Part shown: positions 7,158-13,019 of the stretch, one piece after another
Layout of the letters: every line of letters begins with the position of its first letter
Numbering within the stretch: position 1 is the first letter of the stretch
Assembly: GCA_964575185.1 (NCBI GenBank)
Contig: CAZNPW010000038.1
Span: forward strand, 1-28,414
Reading direction: 5' to 3'
Length of the DNA stretch: 28,414 bases
From: CAZNPW01 sp964575185
GTDB taxonomy: Bacteria > Pseudomonadota > Alphaproteobacteria > Rhodobacterales > Rhodobacteraceae
Notes under the pieces: generated by a model
Database searches by the model: none
The model's input: the letters and a program-made list of their open reading frames with translations, nothing else
Told to the model about the DNA's origin: nothing
Translations under genes and position numbers: made by a program

Positions 7158-8024
7158 ATGACGGGCTACGACGATCGCGACGGGGTCATCTGGATGGACG
7201 GCGCGCTCGTCGACTGGCGCGAGGCCCGCGTGCATATCCTGACCCACGCGCTGCATTACGCCTCCTCGGTTTTCGAGGGCGAGCGCTGCTACAACGGGCG
7301 CATCTTCAAGGGCACCGAGCACTCCGAACGCCTGCGCATGTCGGGCGACCTTCTCGACATGCCGCTGCCCTACAGCGTCGCCGAAATCGACGCGGCCAAG
7401 GCGGCGGTGCTCCAGGCGAACGGCCTGACCGACGCCTACGTCCGGGCGATCGCCTGGCGCGGCGCGGGCGAGGACATGGGCGTCGCCTCCAAGCGCAACC
7501 CGATCCGCATGGCGGTGGCGGCCTGGACCTGGGGCAGCTACTACGGCGACGCGAAGATGAAGGGCGCCAGGCTCGACATCGCCAGGTGGAAGCGCCCCAG
7601 CCCCGAAACCATCCCCCACGCCGCCAAGGCCGCGGGCCTCTACATGATCTGCACGATGTCCAAGCACGCCGCCGAGGCCAAGGGCTGCTCGGACGCGATG
7701 ATGTTCGACTACCGCGGCTACGTCGCCGAGGCGACCGGGGCCAACATCTTCTTCGTGAAGGACGGCGAGGTCCACACGCCCCTGCCCGACGCCTTCCTGA
7801 ACGGCATCACCCGCCAGACCGTCATCGGGATGCTGCGCGACATGCAGGTCCGCGTGCACGAACGCCACATCCTGCCCGCCGAACTGGAAGGCTTCCAGCA
7901 ATGCTGGCTGACCGGCACCGCGGCCGAGGTCACGCCCGTCGGCCAGATCGGCGACTACAGCTTCGAGGTCGGCGAGCTGACCCGCCGCGTGGCGACCGAG
8001 TACGAGCGGCTGGTGCGGGCCTAA
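7158..8024 (+). CDS. ilvE: Branched-chain-amino-acid aminotransferase
   Basis: A 288-residue fold-type IV PLP enzyme that makes or breaks leucine, isoleucine and valine by transamination with 2-oxoglutarate/glutamate. The substrate-side motif THALHYASSVFEGERCY lies at the N terminus. PLP lysine K157 is within HAAKAAGLYMICTM. The C-terminal signature EATGANIFFVKDGEVHTP is present, followed by the ITRQTVI helix that binds the cofactor phosphate. I chose the ATG at 7158, because AAGGGG lies 9 nt upstream and MTGYDDRDG is the usual N terminus of alphaproteobacterial homologues. A longer in-frame start at 7026 would run through the regulatory region. Its TAA stop overlaps the brnA stop on the other strand (CTAA). 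A D-amino-acid or other class IV aminotransferase role is less likely given these motifs. Confidence 0.93.
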   Translation: MTGYDDRDGVIWMDGALVDWREARVHILTHALHYASSVFEGERCYNGRIFKGTEHSERLRMSGDLLDMPLPYSVAEIDAAKAAVLQANGLTDAYVRAIAWRGAGEDMGVASKRNPIRMAVAAWTWGSYYGDAKMKGARLDIARWKRPSPETIPHAAKAAGLYMICTMSKHAAEAKGCSDAMMFDYRGYVAEATGANIFFVKDGEVHTPLPDAFLNGITRQTVIGMLRDMQVRVHERHILPAELEGFQQCWLTGTAAEVTPVGQIGDYSFEVGELTRRVATEYERLVRA

Positions 8025-8323
8025 CCCGCCGCCTTCCGCTGCGCCTGGACATAGCTCCGCAGCACCGCGTTGATCCGCGTCTGGTAGCCCGGCCCCGCGT
8101 CCCTGAAGAACGCGAGCACGTCGTCGTCCAGCCGGATCGACACCGGCTGCTTGCCGGGCCGCTGGACGATCACCGCATGGGTCCAGTCGAACTCGTCCTC
8201 GGGGTCATCGGGGGCGGGTTCGATCCCCGCCGCGTCTTCGCGTGCCAGCCGTTCCCAATCCGTCTCGCCCTCAAGTGCCAGCGCCTCGGCCAGCGTCATG
8301 CGCGTCAAGTGCCCGTCGTTCAT
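8021..8323 (-). CDS. brnA: BrnA-type antitoxin (ribbon-helix-helix)
   Basis: A 100-residue protein with an acidic N-terminal part (EPAPDDPEDEFDW) and a C-terminal ribbon-helix-helix, PVSIRLDDDVLAFFRDAGPGYQTRINAVLRSY, matching the BrnA antitoxin core (VSIRLD.DVL.FF...G.GYQTRIN..L). It should neutralise the upstream toxin and, as an RHH protein, bind the operator at 8618-8629. The start at 8323 has GAGG 5 nt upstream and overlaps the toxin gene by 53 nt. A second Met eight residues later (8299) is possible but lacks an obvious ribosome site. The gene converges on ilvE and the two stop codons share bases. Confidence 0.9.
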   Translation of the reverse strand: MNDGHLTRMTLAEALALEGETDWERLAREDAAGIEPAPDDPEDEFDWTHAVIVQRPGKQPVSIRLDDDVLAFFRDAGPGYQTRINAVLRSYVQAQRKAAG

Positions 8324-8567
8324 TTTGCCTCGCTCTCCGTGTCGTCACGATCCGGATCGCCGGTCCGCGCCGTGTGAAGATGACCGTCACGGTCACGTCC
8401 CTGACCCGCCCGATCGCCAGCCAGCGGTCTTCGCCCTCGTGAGCCGACCGGACGATCAGCGGTTCCGCCGCAAAGACGGCGACCACATCGACGAAATCCA
8501 GCCCGTGCTTCGCGACCGTGGCTTTCCGCTTCGCCTCGTCCCACTCGAACCCGTCAGATCGGGACAT
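8271..8567 (-). CDS. brnT: BrnT-type toxin (RelE-fold ribonuclease)
   Basis: A 98-residue small protein. FEWDEAKRKATVAKHGLDFVDVVAVF is the BrnT signature (F.WD..K...N..KHG..F), followed by RWLAIGRVRDVTVTVIFTRRG and IRIVTTRRARQNERRAL. BrnT toxins are RelE-fold ribonucleases that stop translation and are held by BrnA. The ATG at 8567 (MSRSDGFEWDE) follows a weak GAGGG site. An earlier in-frame Met would add 11 residues without homology. The C-terminal tail DAHDAGRGAGT is read through brnA, giving a 53-nt overlap that is longer than usual for this pair. It may be a chance extension after loss of an earlier stop. Confidence 0.88.
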   Translation of the reverse strand: MSRSDGFEWDEAKRKATVAKHGLDFVDVVAVFAAEPLIVRSAHEGEDRWLAIGRVRDVTVTVIFTRRGPAIRIVTTRRARQNERRALDAHDAGRGAGT

Positions 8568-8617
8568 GCAGCCCTCACGATGCCCTGAGAAGCGCCGCAC
8601 ATCCTATGCAACACATT

Positions 8618-8629
8618 ATGTATATACAT
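8618..8629. promoter_or_regulatory. Palindromic operator ATGTATATACAT of brnTA
   Basis: A perfect 12-bp AT-only-core palindrome in a region otherwise rich in G and C, 51 bp upstream of the brnT start. It overlaps the predicted -10 box of the minus-strand promoter, as expected for an autorepressed toxin-antitoxin operon in which the RHH antitoxin or the complex binds the promoter. The binding partner is inferred. Confidence 0.6.
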
Positions 8630-8648
8630 TTCCCGCCCCCCGCGTCAA
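8619..8648 (-). promoter_or_regulatory. Promoter of brnTA
   Basis: On the minus strand TTGACG (8648-8643) is followed after 18 nt by TATACA (8624-8619). A 16-nt spacing to TATATA (8626-8621) is also possible. This is the best sigma-70-type promoter seen in the window, and the palindromic operator covers its -10 element. Confidence 0.55.
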
Positions 8649-8709
8649 CCCGCGCCGGAACCCCGCCGCCCCTGCGGCGTTGCCTTGCCAATCGGAAAGG
8701 AGCACTCCC

Positions 8710-8886
8710 ATGGACGGATCGATCGTTCCCATCCTCGCCTTCGTCACGCTGGGCCTCGTCTGCATCTGGGGCTACGTCAGCGCGGTGAAGTCCTACAACG
8801 AGGCGCGCGACCCCAATGCGCCGAAGTCGAGCCTCGCGGCCGACTACCCGCGCCGCGACATGCAGCCGCCCGACCGGCGGTCGTGA
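8710..8886 (+). CDS. Small single-pass membrane protein, hypothetical
   Basis: A 58-residue protein starting MDGSIVPILAFVTLGLVCIWGYVSAVKSY: one transmembrane helix (about residues 5-24) followed by a charged, proline-containing tail (EARDPNAPKSSLAADYPRRDMQPPDRRS), probably cytoplasmic or periplasmic. The ATG at 8710 has a strong AAAGGAG site 8 nt upstream. A small hairpin (CGCCGC/GCGGCG, 8664-8679) sits in the leader. It converges on ohr, separated by a strong stem-loop. I do not recognise a function. The clear ribosome site and the membrane helix support a real gene. Confidence 0.75.
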   Translation: MDGSIVPILAFVTLGLVCIWGYVSAVKSYNEARDPNAPKSSLAADYPRRDMQPPDRRS

Positions 8887-8892
8887 CGGCGG

Positions 8893-8917
8893 GGCCGCCC
8901 GGCCATCCCGGGCGGCC
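8893..8917. terminator. Bidirectional hairpin between the small membrane protein gene and ohr
   Basis: GGCCGCCCGG and CCGGGCGGCC form a perfect 10-bp stem with a 5-nt loop (CCATC) between two convergent genes. There is no U-tract on either strand, so termination may need Rho, or the hairpin may mainly protect 3' ends. Confidence 0.6.
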
Positions 8918-8924
8918 ACCGGCC

Positions 8925-9353
8925 CTACAGCACGACCGTCTCCACCTCGATGTTGCCGTGGGTCGCGTTGGAGTAGGGGCAGATGAAATGCCCGCGTTCG
9001 GCGATCCTTTCGGCCACCGCGCGCTCCACCCCCGGCATCTTCACCTCGAGCTTCACCTTCAGCCCGAACCCGCCGTCCGACCGCCCGCCGATCCCGACAT
9101 GCGCGTTCACCGTCGCGTCGTCGGGCACCTTGCCGAGCTTCTCGGACCCCGCAGCGAACCGCATCGCGCCCAGGTAGCAGGCGGCATAGCCCACCGCGAA
9201 CAGCTCCTCCGGGTTCATCCCCTGGCCCGACCCGCCAAGCTCCTTCGGGCTCGCCATCGTCACGGTCAGCATCCCGTTCGCCAGCCGCGCGGTGCCGTTC
9301 CGTCCCCCGCCGGTCGCCTGCGCCTCGGTCCAGTATTTCACGTCCACGGCCAT
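8925..9353 (-). CDS. ohr: Organic hydroperoxide resistance protein (Ohr/OsmC family)
   Basis: A 142-residue thiol peroxidase that reduces organic hydroperoxides using lipoyl or dithiol donors in the cytoplasm. The peroxidatic Cys lies in VGYAACYLGAM (C59) and the resolving Cys in CPYSNATHGNI (C125). GGSGQGMNPEELFAVGYAAC is the family N-terminal block. The CPYSNAT.GN motif favours Ohr over OsmC. The start ATG at 9353 has AGGAGGGG upstream. Ohr genes are often controlled by the MarR protein OhrR, but no OhrR is beside it. It follows a 56-codon ORF on the same strand after 61 nt and could share its transcript with queG. Confidence 0.93.
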   Translation of the reverse strand: MAVDVKYWTEAQATGGGRNGTARLANGMLTVTMASPKELGGSGQGMNPEELFAVGYAACYLGAMRFAAGSEKLGKVPDDATVNAHVGIGGRSDGGFGLKVKLEVKMPGVERAVAERIAERGHFICPYSNATHGNIEVETVVL

Positions 9354-9414
9354 CGGCCCCTCCTGTCGGTTGATCCCCGGCAGGATGGGCCGCGGGCCGG
9401 GCCGGCGCAACCCG

Positions 9415-9585
9415 TCAGGCCTGCCGCCCCCGGTCGATGCGCAGGAAGGCGAGCAGGCGACGCGGGCCGGGCGGCCTGTGGCTGACGCGCAGGCGAACCG
9501 GACGCTCGGCCCGGGCCAGCCGCAGGAAGTGCAGCAGGCGCGTCGGCCCGGTGCCGCGGGCGCGGTCGGCAAGGTGACGGGACAT
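9415..9585 (-). CDS. Small Arg-rich protein, 56 residues, unrecognised
   Basis: An open frame MSRHLADRARGTGPTRLLHF... ending ...AFLRIDRGRQA, strongly basic (14 Arg), with two similar blocks, TRLLHFLRLAR and RRLLAFLRIDR, suggesting an internal duplication of a short amphipathic helix. The ATG at 9585 follows a near-ideal AGAGGAG site with good spacing, 27 nt after the queG stop and on the same strand. A gene finder with a length cut-off would miss it. I know no family for it. It could bind RNA or membranes, act as a leader peptide for ohr, or be a chance frame with a good ribosome site. Confidence 0.6.
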   Translation of the reverse strand: MSRHLADRARGTGPTRLLHFLRLARAERPVRLRVSHRPPGPRRLLAFLRIDRGRQA

Positions 9586-9612
9586 GGCGATCTCCTCTCG
9601 GACACCACCCTA

Positions 9613-10668
9613 TCACGGTTCCGCCCGCCCCGCGCCCCCCGTCACGGCCGTCAGGCGGGCAATGGCCCAGCGCGCGGCATCGCCGACGGCGGGATCGGCG
9701 TCACCCACCAGCGGCCGGGCCGCCGCCGCCAGCCCGGGGTCGCCCGAATTGCCGATCGCATACAGCACGTTGCGCACGAACCGGTCGCGCCCGATCCGCT
9801 TCACCGGGCTGCCCGCGAAGCGCGCGCGGAACCCCGCATCGTCCAGCGCCGCAAGCTCGGCCAGCGGCGGCGCGCCGATCCGCGCGGCATGGCCCGTCTC
9901 GCGCGCCGCCACCGCGAACTTGTTCCACGGACAGACGGCGAGGCAATCGTCGCAGCCGTAGATGCGGTTGCCCATCAGCCCCCGCAGGCCCTCGTCGACC
10001 GGCCCCCGGTGCTCGATCGTCAGATAGGAAATGCACCGCCGCGCATCGAGCCGGTAGGGCGCGGGGAAGGCCCGCGTCGGGCAGATGTCGAGGCAGGCGG
10101 TGCAGGTCCCGCAATGCCCGACCTCCGGGGCGTCCCACGGCAACTCCAGCGTCGTGAAGATCGCGCCCAGGAAGAACCAGTTGCCCAGGCGGCGCGACAG
10201 CAGGTTCGTGTGCTTGCCCTGCCAGCCCAGCCCTGCCGCCTGCGCGAGCGGCTTTTCCATCACTGGCGCGGTGTCGACGAAGACCTTGATCTCGCCCCCC
10301 GCCTCCGCCAGCAGCCAGCGCCCCAGCCGCTTCAGCCGTCGCTTGACCAGGTCGTGATAGTCCCGCCCCTGCGCATAGACGCTGACCGCCCCCCGGTCGC
10401 GGCGCTCCAGCACGGCCAGAGGATCGTGGTCCGGCGTATAGACCTCGGCCAGCATGACGACCGACCGGCAGGCGGGCCACAGCGCCAGCGGCGATCCGCG
10501 CCAGTCGGCCCGGTCGGCCAGCCAGCCCATCTGCCCGTGATGCCCCGCCTCCAGGAACGCGCGCAGCCGCCCCGCCGCCTCCGGGATCGCATCGGGCGCG
10601 CAGACCCCCAGCGCGGCAAACCCCTCGGCCCGCGCCTGCGCCTCCAGCCTGCCGCGCAATCCGGTCAT
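9613..10668 (-). CDS. queG: Epoxyqueuosine reductase
   Basis: A 351-residue cobalamin-dependent iron-sulfur enzyme that reduces epoxyqueuosine to queuosine in tRNA wobble positions. The two 4Fe-4S binding motifs are seen in CGTCTACLDICPTRAF and CDDCLAVCPWNKFA. The N-terminal part holds the B12-binding region with YAQGRDYHDLVKRRL and KVFVDTAPVMEK. The C-terminal HEAT-like segment contains GSPVKRIGRDRFVRNVLYAIGNSG. The ATG at 10668 gives the usual length. Nine codons upstream an in-frame GTG (10695) lies inside extragenic repeat copy B and would add VEYLNRKEG. The ribosome site AAAGAGG is short-spaced and comes from the repeat tail. Confidence 0.95.
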   Translation of the reverse strand: MTGLRGRLEAQARAEGFAALGVCAPDAIPEAAGRLRAFLEAGHHGQMGWLADRADWRGSPLALWPACRSVVMLAEVYTPDHDPLAVLERRDRGAVSVYAQGRDYHDLVKRRLKRLGRWLLAEAGGEIKVFVDTAPVMEKPLAQAAGLGWQGKHTNLLSRRLGNWFFLGAIFTTLELPWDAPEVGHCGTCTACLDICPTRAFPAPYRLDARRCISYLTIEHRGPVDEGLRGLMGNRIYGCDDCLAVCPWNKFAVAARETGHAARIGAPPLAELAALDDAGFRARFAGSPVKRIGRDRFVRNVLYAIGNSGDPGLAAAARPLVGDADPAVGDAARWAIARLTAVTGGAGRAEP

Positions 10669-10671
10669 GCC

Positions 10672-10725
10672 CTCTTTCCGGTTCAAATACTCCACGGGGG
10701 GTGTGGGGGGTGTGAAACCCCCCAC
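10672..10725 (-). repeat. Extragenic repeat, copy B (hairpin plus GTGGAGTATTTG box)
   Basis: 10672-10699 differs from copy A (5733-5760) at one base. On the minus strand it reads CCCCGTGGAGTATTTG followed by a purine-rich tail that ends 3 nt before the queG ATG. Ahead of it GTGGGGGG (10703-10710) and CCCCCCAC (10718-10725) form an 8-bp stem with a 7-nt loop TGTGAAA. The same TGTGAA loop occurs in copy A. It fills most of the 79-nt gap between the glutathione transferase and queG genes, so it can terminate or stabilise the upstream transcript and supply the ribosome site for the next gene. Confidence 0.75.
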
Positions 10726-10747
10726 CGACCTCGCCGCACCCGCGGCG

Positions 10748-11413
10748 TCAGAAGTCCAGATCCGCGTAATGCGCCGCTGGCGGAAACCCCGGCACCTGGT
10801 CGGCCAGGATCGCCCGGAAGCTCGGACGCGACTTGATCTTGGCGTACCAGTCCTTGACCACCGCCGACCGGTGCCAGTCCACGTCGCTGATGTAGTCGAG
10901 GCAGGACAGATGCGCCGCCGCCGTCAGGTCGGCGAGCGTCATCATGTCCCCCGCGAGCCAGCGGCGCTCGTCCAGAAGCAGCGCCAGATAGTCGATGTGC
11001 CCCTTGATCCGCTGGCTGCCGGTCTTGACGTTCTTGCTGTCGGGGTAGCCCTTCCCCTCGATCTTCTTCGTCACCCGCTCGTGCAACAGCTTGGTCGTGA
11101 CCTCGCCGTGGAACTTGTCGTCGAACCAGGCACAAAGGCGGCGCACCTCATAGCGTCCGTCGGCGTCGCGCGGCATCAGCGGCGGCTCGCGGACGCTCTC
11201 CTCGAGGTATTCGCAGATCGCCTGGCTTTCGCTCAGCGCCCGGCCCTCGACCTTCAGCACCGGCACCTTTCCCGCCGGGTTGCGGCGCAGGAAGTCGGGC
11301 GAGGGGTCCCAGTAGCGCTCCTCGACCAGCTCCACCTCCAGCTTCTTCTCCGCGAGCGTGAGGCGGACCTTGCGGCAGAAGGGCGAAAGGGCGAAGTGGT
11401 ACAGGCGGATCAT
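10748..11413 (-). CDS. Glutathione S-transferase family protein
   Basis: A 221-residue protein. The N-terminal thioredoxin-like domain MIRLYHFALSPFCRKVRL has a CRKV active-site-like motif, then NPAGKVPVL (cis-Pro loop) and LSESQAICEYLEE (glutathione gamma-Glu binding). The C-terminal all-helical domain contains WLAGDMMTLADLTAAAHLSCLDYI, the N-capping-box region of the fold. It likely conjugates or reduces with glutathione, but the substrate is unknown. The C-terminal half carries an unusual insert, KIEGKGYPDSKNVKTGSQRIKGHIDY. The ATG at 11413 is the first possible start and lies 57 nt after the mtgA stop on the same strand. Confidence 0.92.
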   Translation of the reverse strand: MIRLYHFALSPFCRKVRLTLAEKKLEVELVEERYWDPSPDFLRRNPAGKVPVLKVEGRALSESQAICEYLEESVREPPLMPRDADGRYEVRRLCAWFDDKFHGEVTTKLLHERVTKKIEGKGYPDSKNVKTGSQRIKGHIDYLALLLDERRWLAGDMMTLADLTAAAHLSCLDYISDVDWHRSAVVKDWYAKIKSRPSFRAILADQVPGFPPAAHYADLDF

Positions 11414-11439
11414 GCGCGGCCCCGGTGCGGTCGGCCCTG

Positions 11440-11466
11440 ATTGAACCCTGCGATGCGGATTGGCAA
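11440..11466 (-). promoter_or_regulatory. Possible promoter of the glutathione transferase gene
   Basis: TTGCCA (11466-11461) and TTCAAT (11445-11440) lie 15 nt apart on the minus strand, 27 nt before the start codon. The spacing is short, so this is a weak candidate only. Confidence 0.25.
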
Positions 11467-11470
11467 GCCG

Positions 11471-12265
11471 TCAGCCGCCGAAGCACGCCGCCCGGCCGTC
11501 CGCCGCGATGGTCTCGGCCCCGGCCGCGATGGCGCGCGCCCGTTCGCGCACGAAGGCGCTGGGGCGCGCCGGGTTGCGGTTCTTCGGGTCGGGCAGGATC
11601 GCGGCCAGCCGCGCGGCCTGCTGGGCCGTCAGGTCGGCCGCGTCGACCCCGAACCAGAAGCGCGCCGCCGCCTGCACGCCGAAGACGCCGTCGCCGAACT
11701 CGGCCACGTTCAGATAGACCTCGAGCGTGCGCTCCTTCGACCAGACCAGCGTCACGACCGGCGTCAGCGCCGCCTCGAGCGCCTTGCGCAGCCACGACCG
11801 GTCCTGCCACAGGAACACGTTCTTCACCGTCTGCTGCGTGATGGTCGAGGCGCCCCGGTTCGCGCCGCTGTCGATCGCCTGGCGGATCGCGCCCATGTCG
11901 AACCCCCAGTGCAGGCAGAAGTTCGCGTCCTCCGCCGCCACCGCCGACCGCGCCATGACCGGGGCGATGGCGTCGAACGGCACCCAGTCGCGCTGCAGCC
12001 CGCCCAGCCGCCAGGATTCCTGCATCTGGTAGATGTTGGTCGGCGGGTTGACGAAGCTGAACAGCACCACGAGCGCCAGCAGGAAGGCACCCGACGCACC
12101 GAGCCCCCGCCCGGCCCAGCCCAGCGCCCGCCGCCACCGCGACGGCGCAGCCGACGCGACCGCCGGGCCCGCATCGCCCGGCGACGGCGAGGCGGCCTCG
12201 CCCGCCGCCGGAGCGGCGGTCCTGGCCTTGCGCTTGCGGGGTCTCGCGGGGTCAGCCTCGGCCAT
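11471..12265 (-). CDS. mtgA: Monofunctional biosynthetic peptidoglycan transglycosylase
   Basis: A 264-residue membrane-anchored GT51 enzyme that polymerises lipid II into glycan strands on the periplasmic side. Residues 1-45 are a basic and Ala/Pro-rich cytoplasmic tail, and one transmembrane helix follows (GASGAFLLALVVLFSFV). The GT51 motifs are VAAEDANFCLHWGFD with catalytic E112, GASTITQQTVKNVFLW, and RSWLRKALEAALTPVVTLVWSKERTLEVYLNVAEFG. It lacks a transpeptidase domain, hence monofunctional. The ATG at 12265 has no good ribosome site. A 15-bp tandem array lies upstream. The residue after the catalytic motif is Cys (NFCLHWGFD), where a Pro is more common in the homologues I know. Confidence 0.94.
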   Translation of the reverse strand: MAEADPARPRKRKARTAAPAAGEAASPSPGDAGPAVASAAPSRWRRALGWAGRGLGASGAFLLALVVLFSFVNPPTNIYQMQESWRLGGLQRDWVPFDAIAPVMARSAVAAEDANFCLHWGFDMGAIRQAIDSGANRGASTITQQTVKNVFLWQDRSWLRKALEAALTPVVTLVWSKERTLEVYLNVAEFGDGVFGVQAAARFWFGVDAADLTAQQAARLAAILPDPKNRNPARPSAFVRERARAIAAGAETIAADGRAACFGG

Positions 12266-12292
12266 CGGCCGGGGTTACGCGCGCCGCGCGCC

Positions 12293-12352
12293 CGCCGTCA
12301 AGCCCGCCGCCGTCAGGTCCGACGCCGTCAGGTCCGCCGCCGTCAGGTCCGC
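12293..12352. repeat. Tandem repeat, four 15-bp units
   Basis: Four head-to-tail units at 12293, 12308, 12323 and 12338, consensus CGCCGTCAGGTCCGC. The last three differ from each other at one position; the first is more diverged. The array occupies the gap between mtgA and the DUF1269-type gene, and the stop codon of the latter (12343-12345) lies inside the fourth unit. In one minus-strand frame the units would encode Ala-Asp-Leu-Thr-Ala, like a pentapeptide repeat, but that frame has a stop just upstream and no start. Confidence 0.85.
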
Positions 12353-12879
12353 CCGCTGCCGAGGTCATCGGGGCCCGACGACAGCATGTGGCGGCGCTCG
12401 ATGAAGGCGCGCAGCTTCTCGTCGGTCTCGGGCGGCAGGCTCGTCTGGATGACCTTGCCCGTGTGGCGGAACGCCCCCAGCCGGTCCAGCACCTTGGCCG
12501 CCGTGATCTTGCGCACCAGAAGGCACAGCGCCGATCCCTCGGGCATCAGCGCCGCCCCCACGTCGCGCAGGAAGTCGTCGTCGATCCCGATGTCCGACAT
12601 CCGCCCGGCGAGCGCGCCCGCCCCCGCGCCCACCGCCGCCCCGAGCAGCGGGTTCAGGAACAGCAGCCCGATCAGCCCGCCCCAGACCCCGCCCCCCAGC
12701 GCCCCGCCGCGCGTCAGGTTCACCGCCTGGTGCAGCTTGACGTCGCCGCCCGCGTCCTTGGTGACGACGACGACATCCTCCATCTCGATCAGGTATTCCT
12801 TCTGCATCTTCACGAGCTCCGCCCGCAGCCCGAAGGCCGTCGCCTCGTCCGTCGCCCCCCTCGCCCGTTCCGGGCTCAC
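12343..12879 (-). CDS. DUF1269-type glycine-zipper membrane protein, 5' end uncertain
   Basis: About 178 residues. The body is clear: DEATAFGLRAELVKMQKEYLIEMEDVVVVT, then KLHQAVNLTRGGALGGGVWGGLIGLLFLNPLLGAAVGAGAGALAG, a glycine-rich membrane hairpin, then a soluble C-terminal part with GIDDDFLRDVGAALMPEGSALCLLVRK. Homologues normally open with a short beta strand (MSDLVVIGY-like) before DEATA. Here that strand is absent and the sequence upstream is SPERARGAT, running into a GTATTT repeat. I chose a GTG at 12879, and a TTG at 12900 is also in frame. Neither has a ribosome site. The gene may have lost its native start to the repeat element and be poorly expressed. The function is unknown in the family. 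Confidence 0.7.
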   Translation of the reverse strand: MSPERARGATDEATAFGLRAELVKMQKEYLIEMEDVVVVTKDAGGDVKLHQAVNLTRGGALGGGVWGGLIGLLFLNPLLGAAVGAGAGALAGRMSDIGIDDDFLRDVGAALMPEGSALCLLVRKITAAKVLDRLGAFRHTGKVIQTSLPPETDEKLRAFIERRHMLSSGPDDLGSGRT

Positions 12880-12910
12880 CCCCGAAGGTATTTCCGGCAA
12901 GATGAAAGGG
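12873..12910 (+). repeat. Diverged extragenic repeat, copy C
   Basis: Plus-strand CACCCCCGAAGGTATTTCC followed by a purine-rich AAGATGAAAGGGG tail resembles the CCCC..GGAGTATTTG..AAAGAG layout of copies A and B, but it lacks their long G/C hairpin and is only loosely similar. It points toward the Mrp operon and covers the 5' end of the DUF1269-type gene on the other strand. Confidence 0.45.
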
Positions 12911-12962
12911 GCCGTGGCGGGTTGAATTCGCGCTGGCGCAGCCCAGATGTCCGTGCGACAGC

Positions 12963-12992
12963 CCGTCGCAGTGCCGTCGCAGTCCCGTCGAG
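12963..12992. repeat. Short 11-bp repeats in the Mrp operon leader
   Basis: CCGTCGCAGTG, CCGTCGCAGTC and a partial CCGTCGAG follow each other, and a degenerate version (CCGTGCGACAG) lies just upstream. The 11-bp period is about one helical turn, 28-57 nt before the mrpA start. They may be stacked protein sites, but no function is shown. Confidence 0.45.
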
Positions 12993-13019
12993 AAAGACCC
13001 GCCGCGTGAGCCCCGAGAC

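Noticed and set aside
12293..12352. The 15-bp array as a pentapeptide-repeat protein or CRISPR
   Set aside because: Units are contiguous without spacers, and the Ala-Asp-Leu-Thr-Ala frame has a nearby upstream stop and no start.
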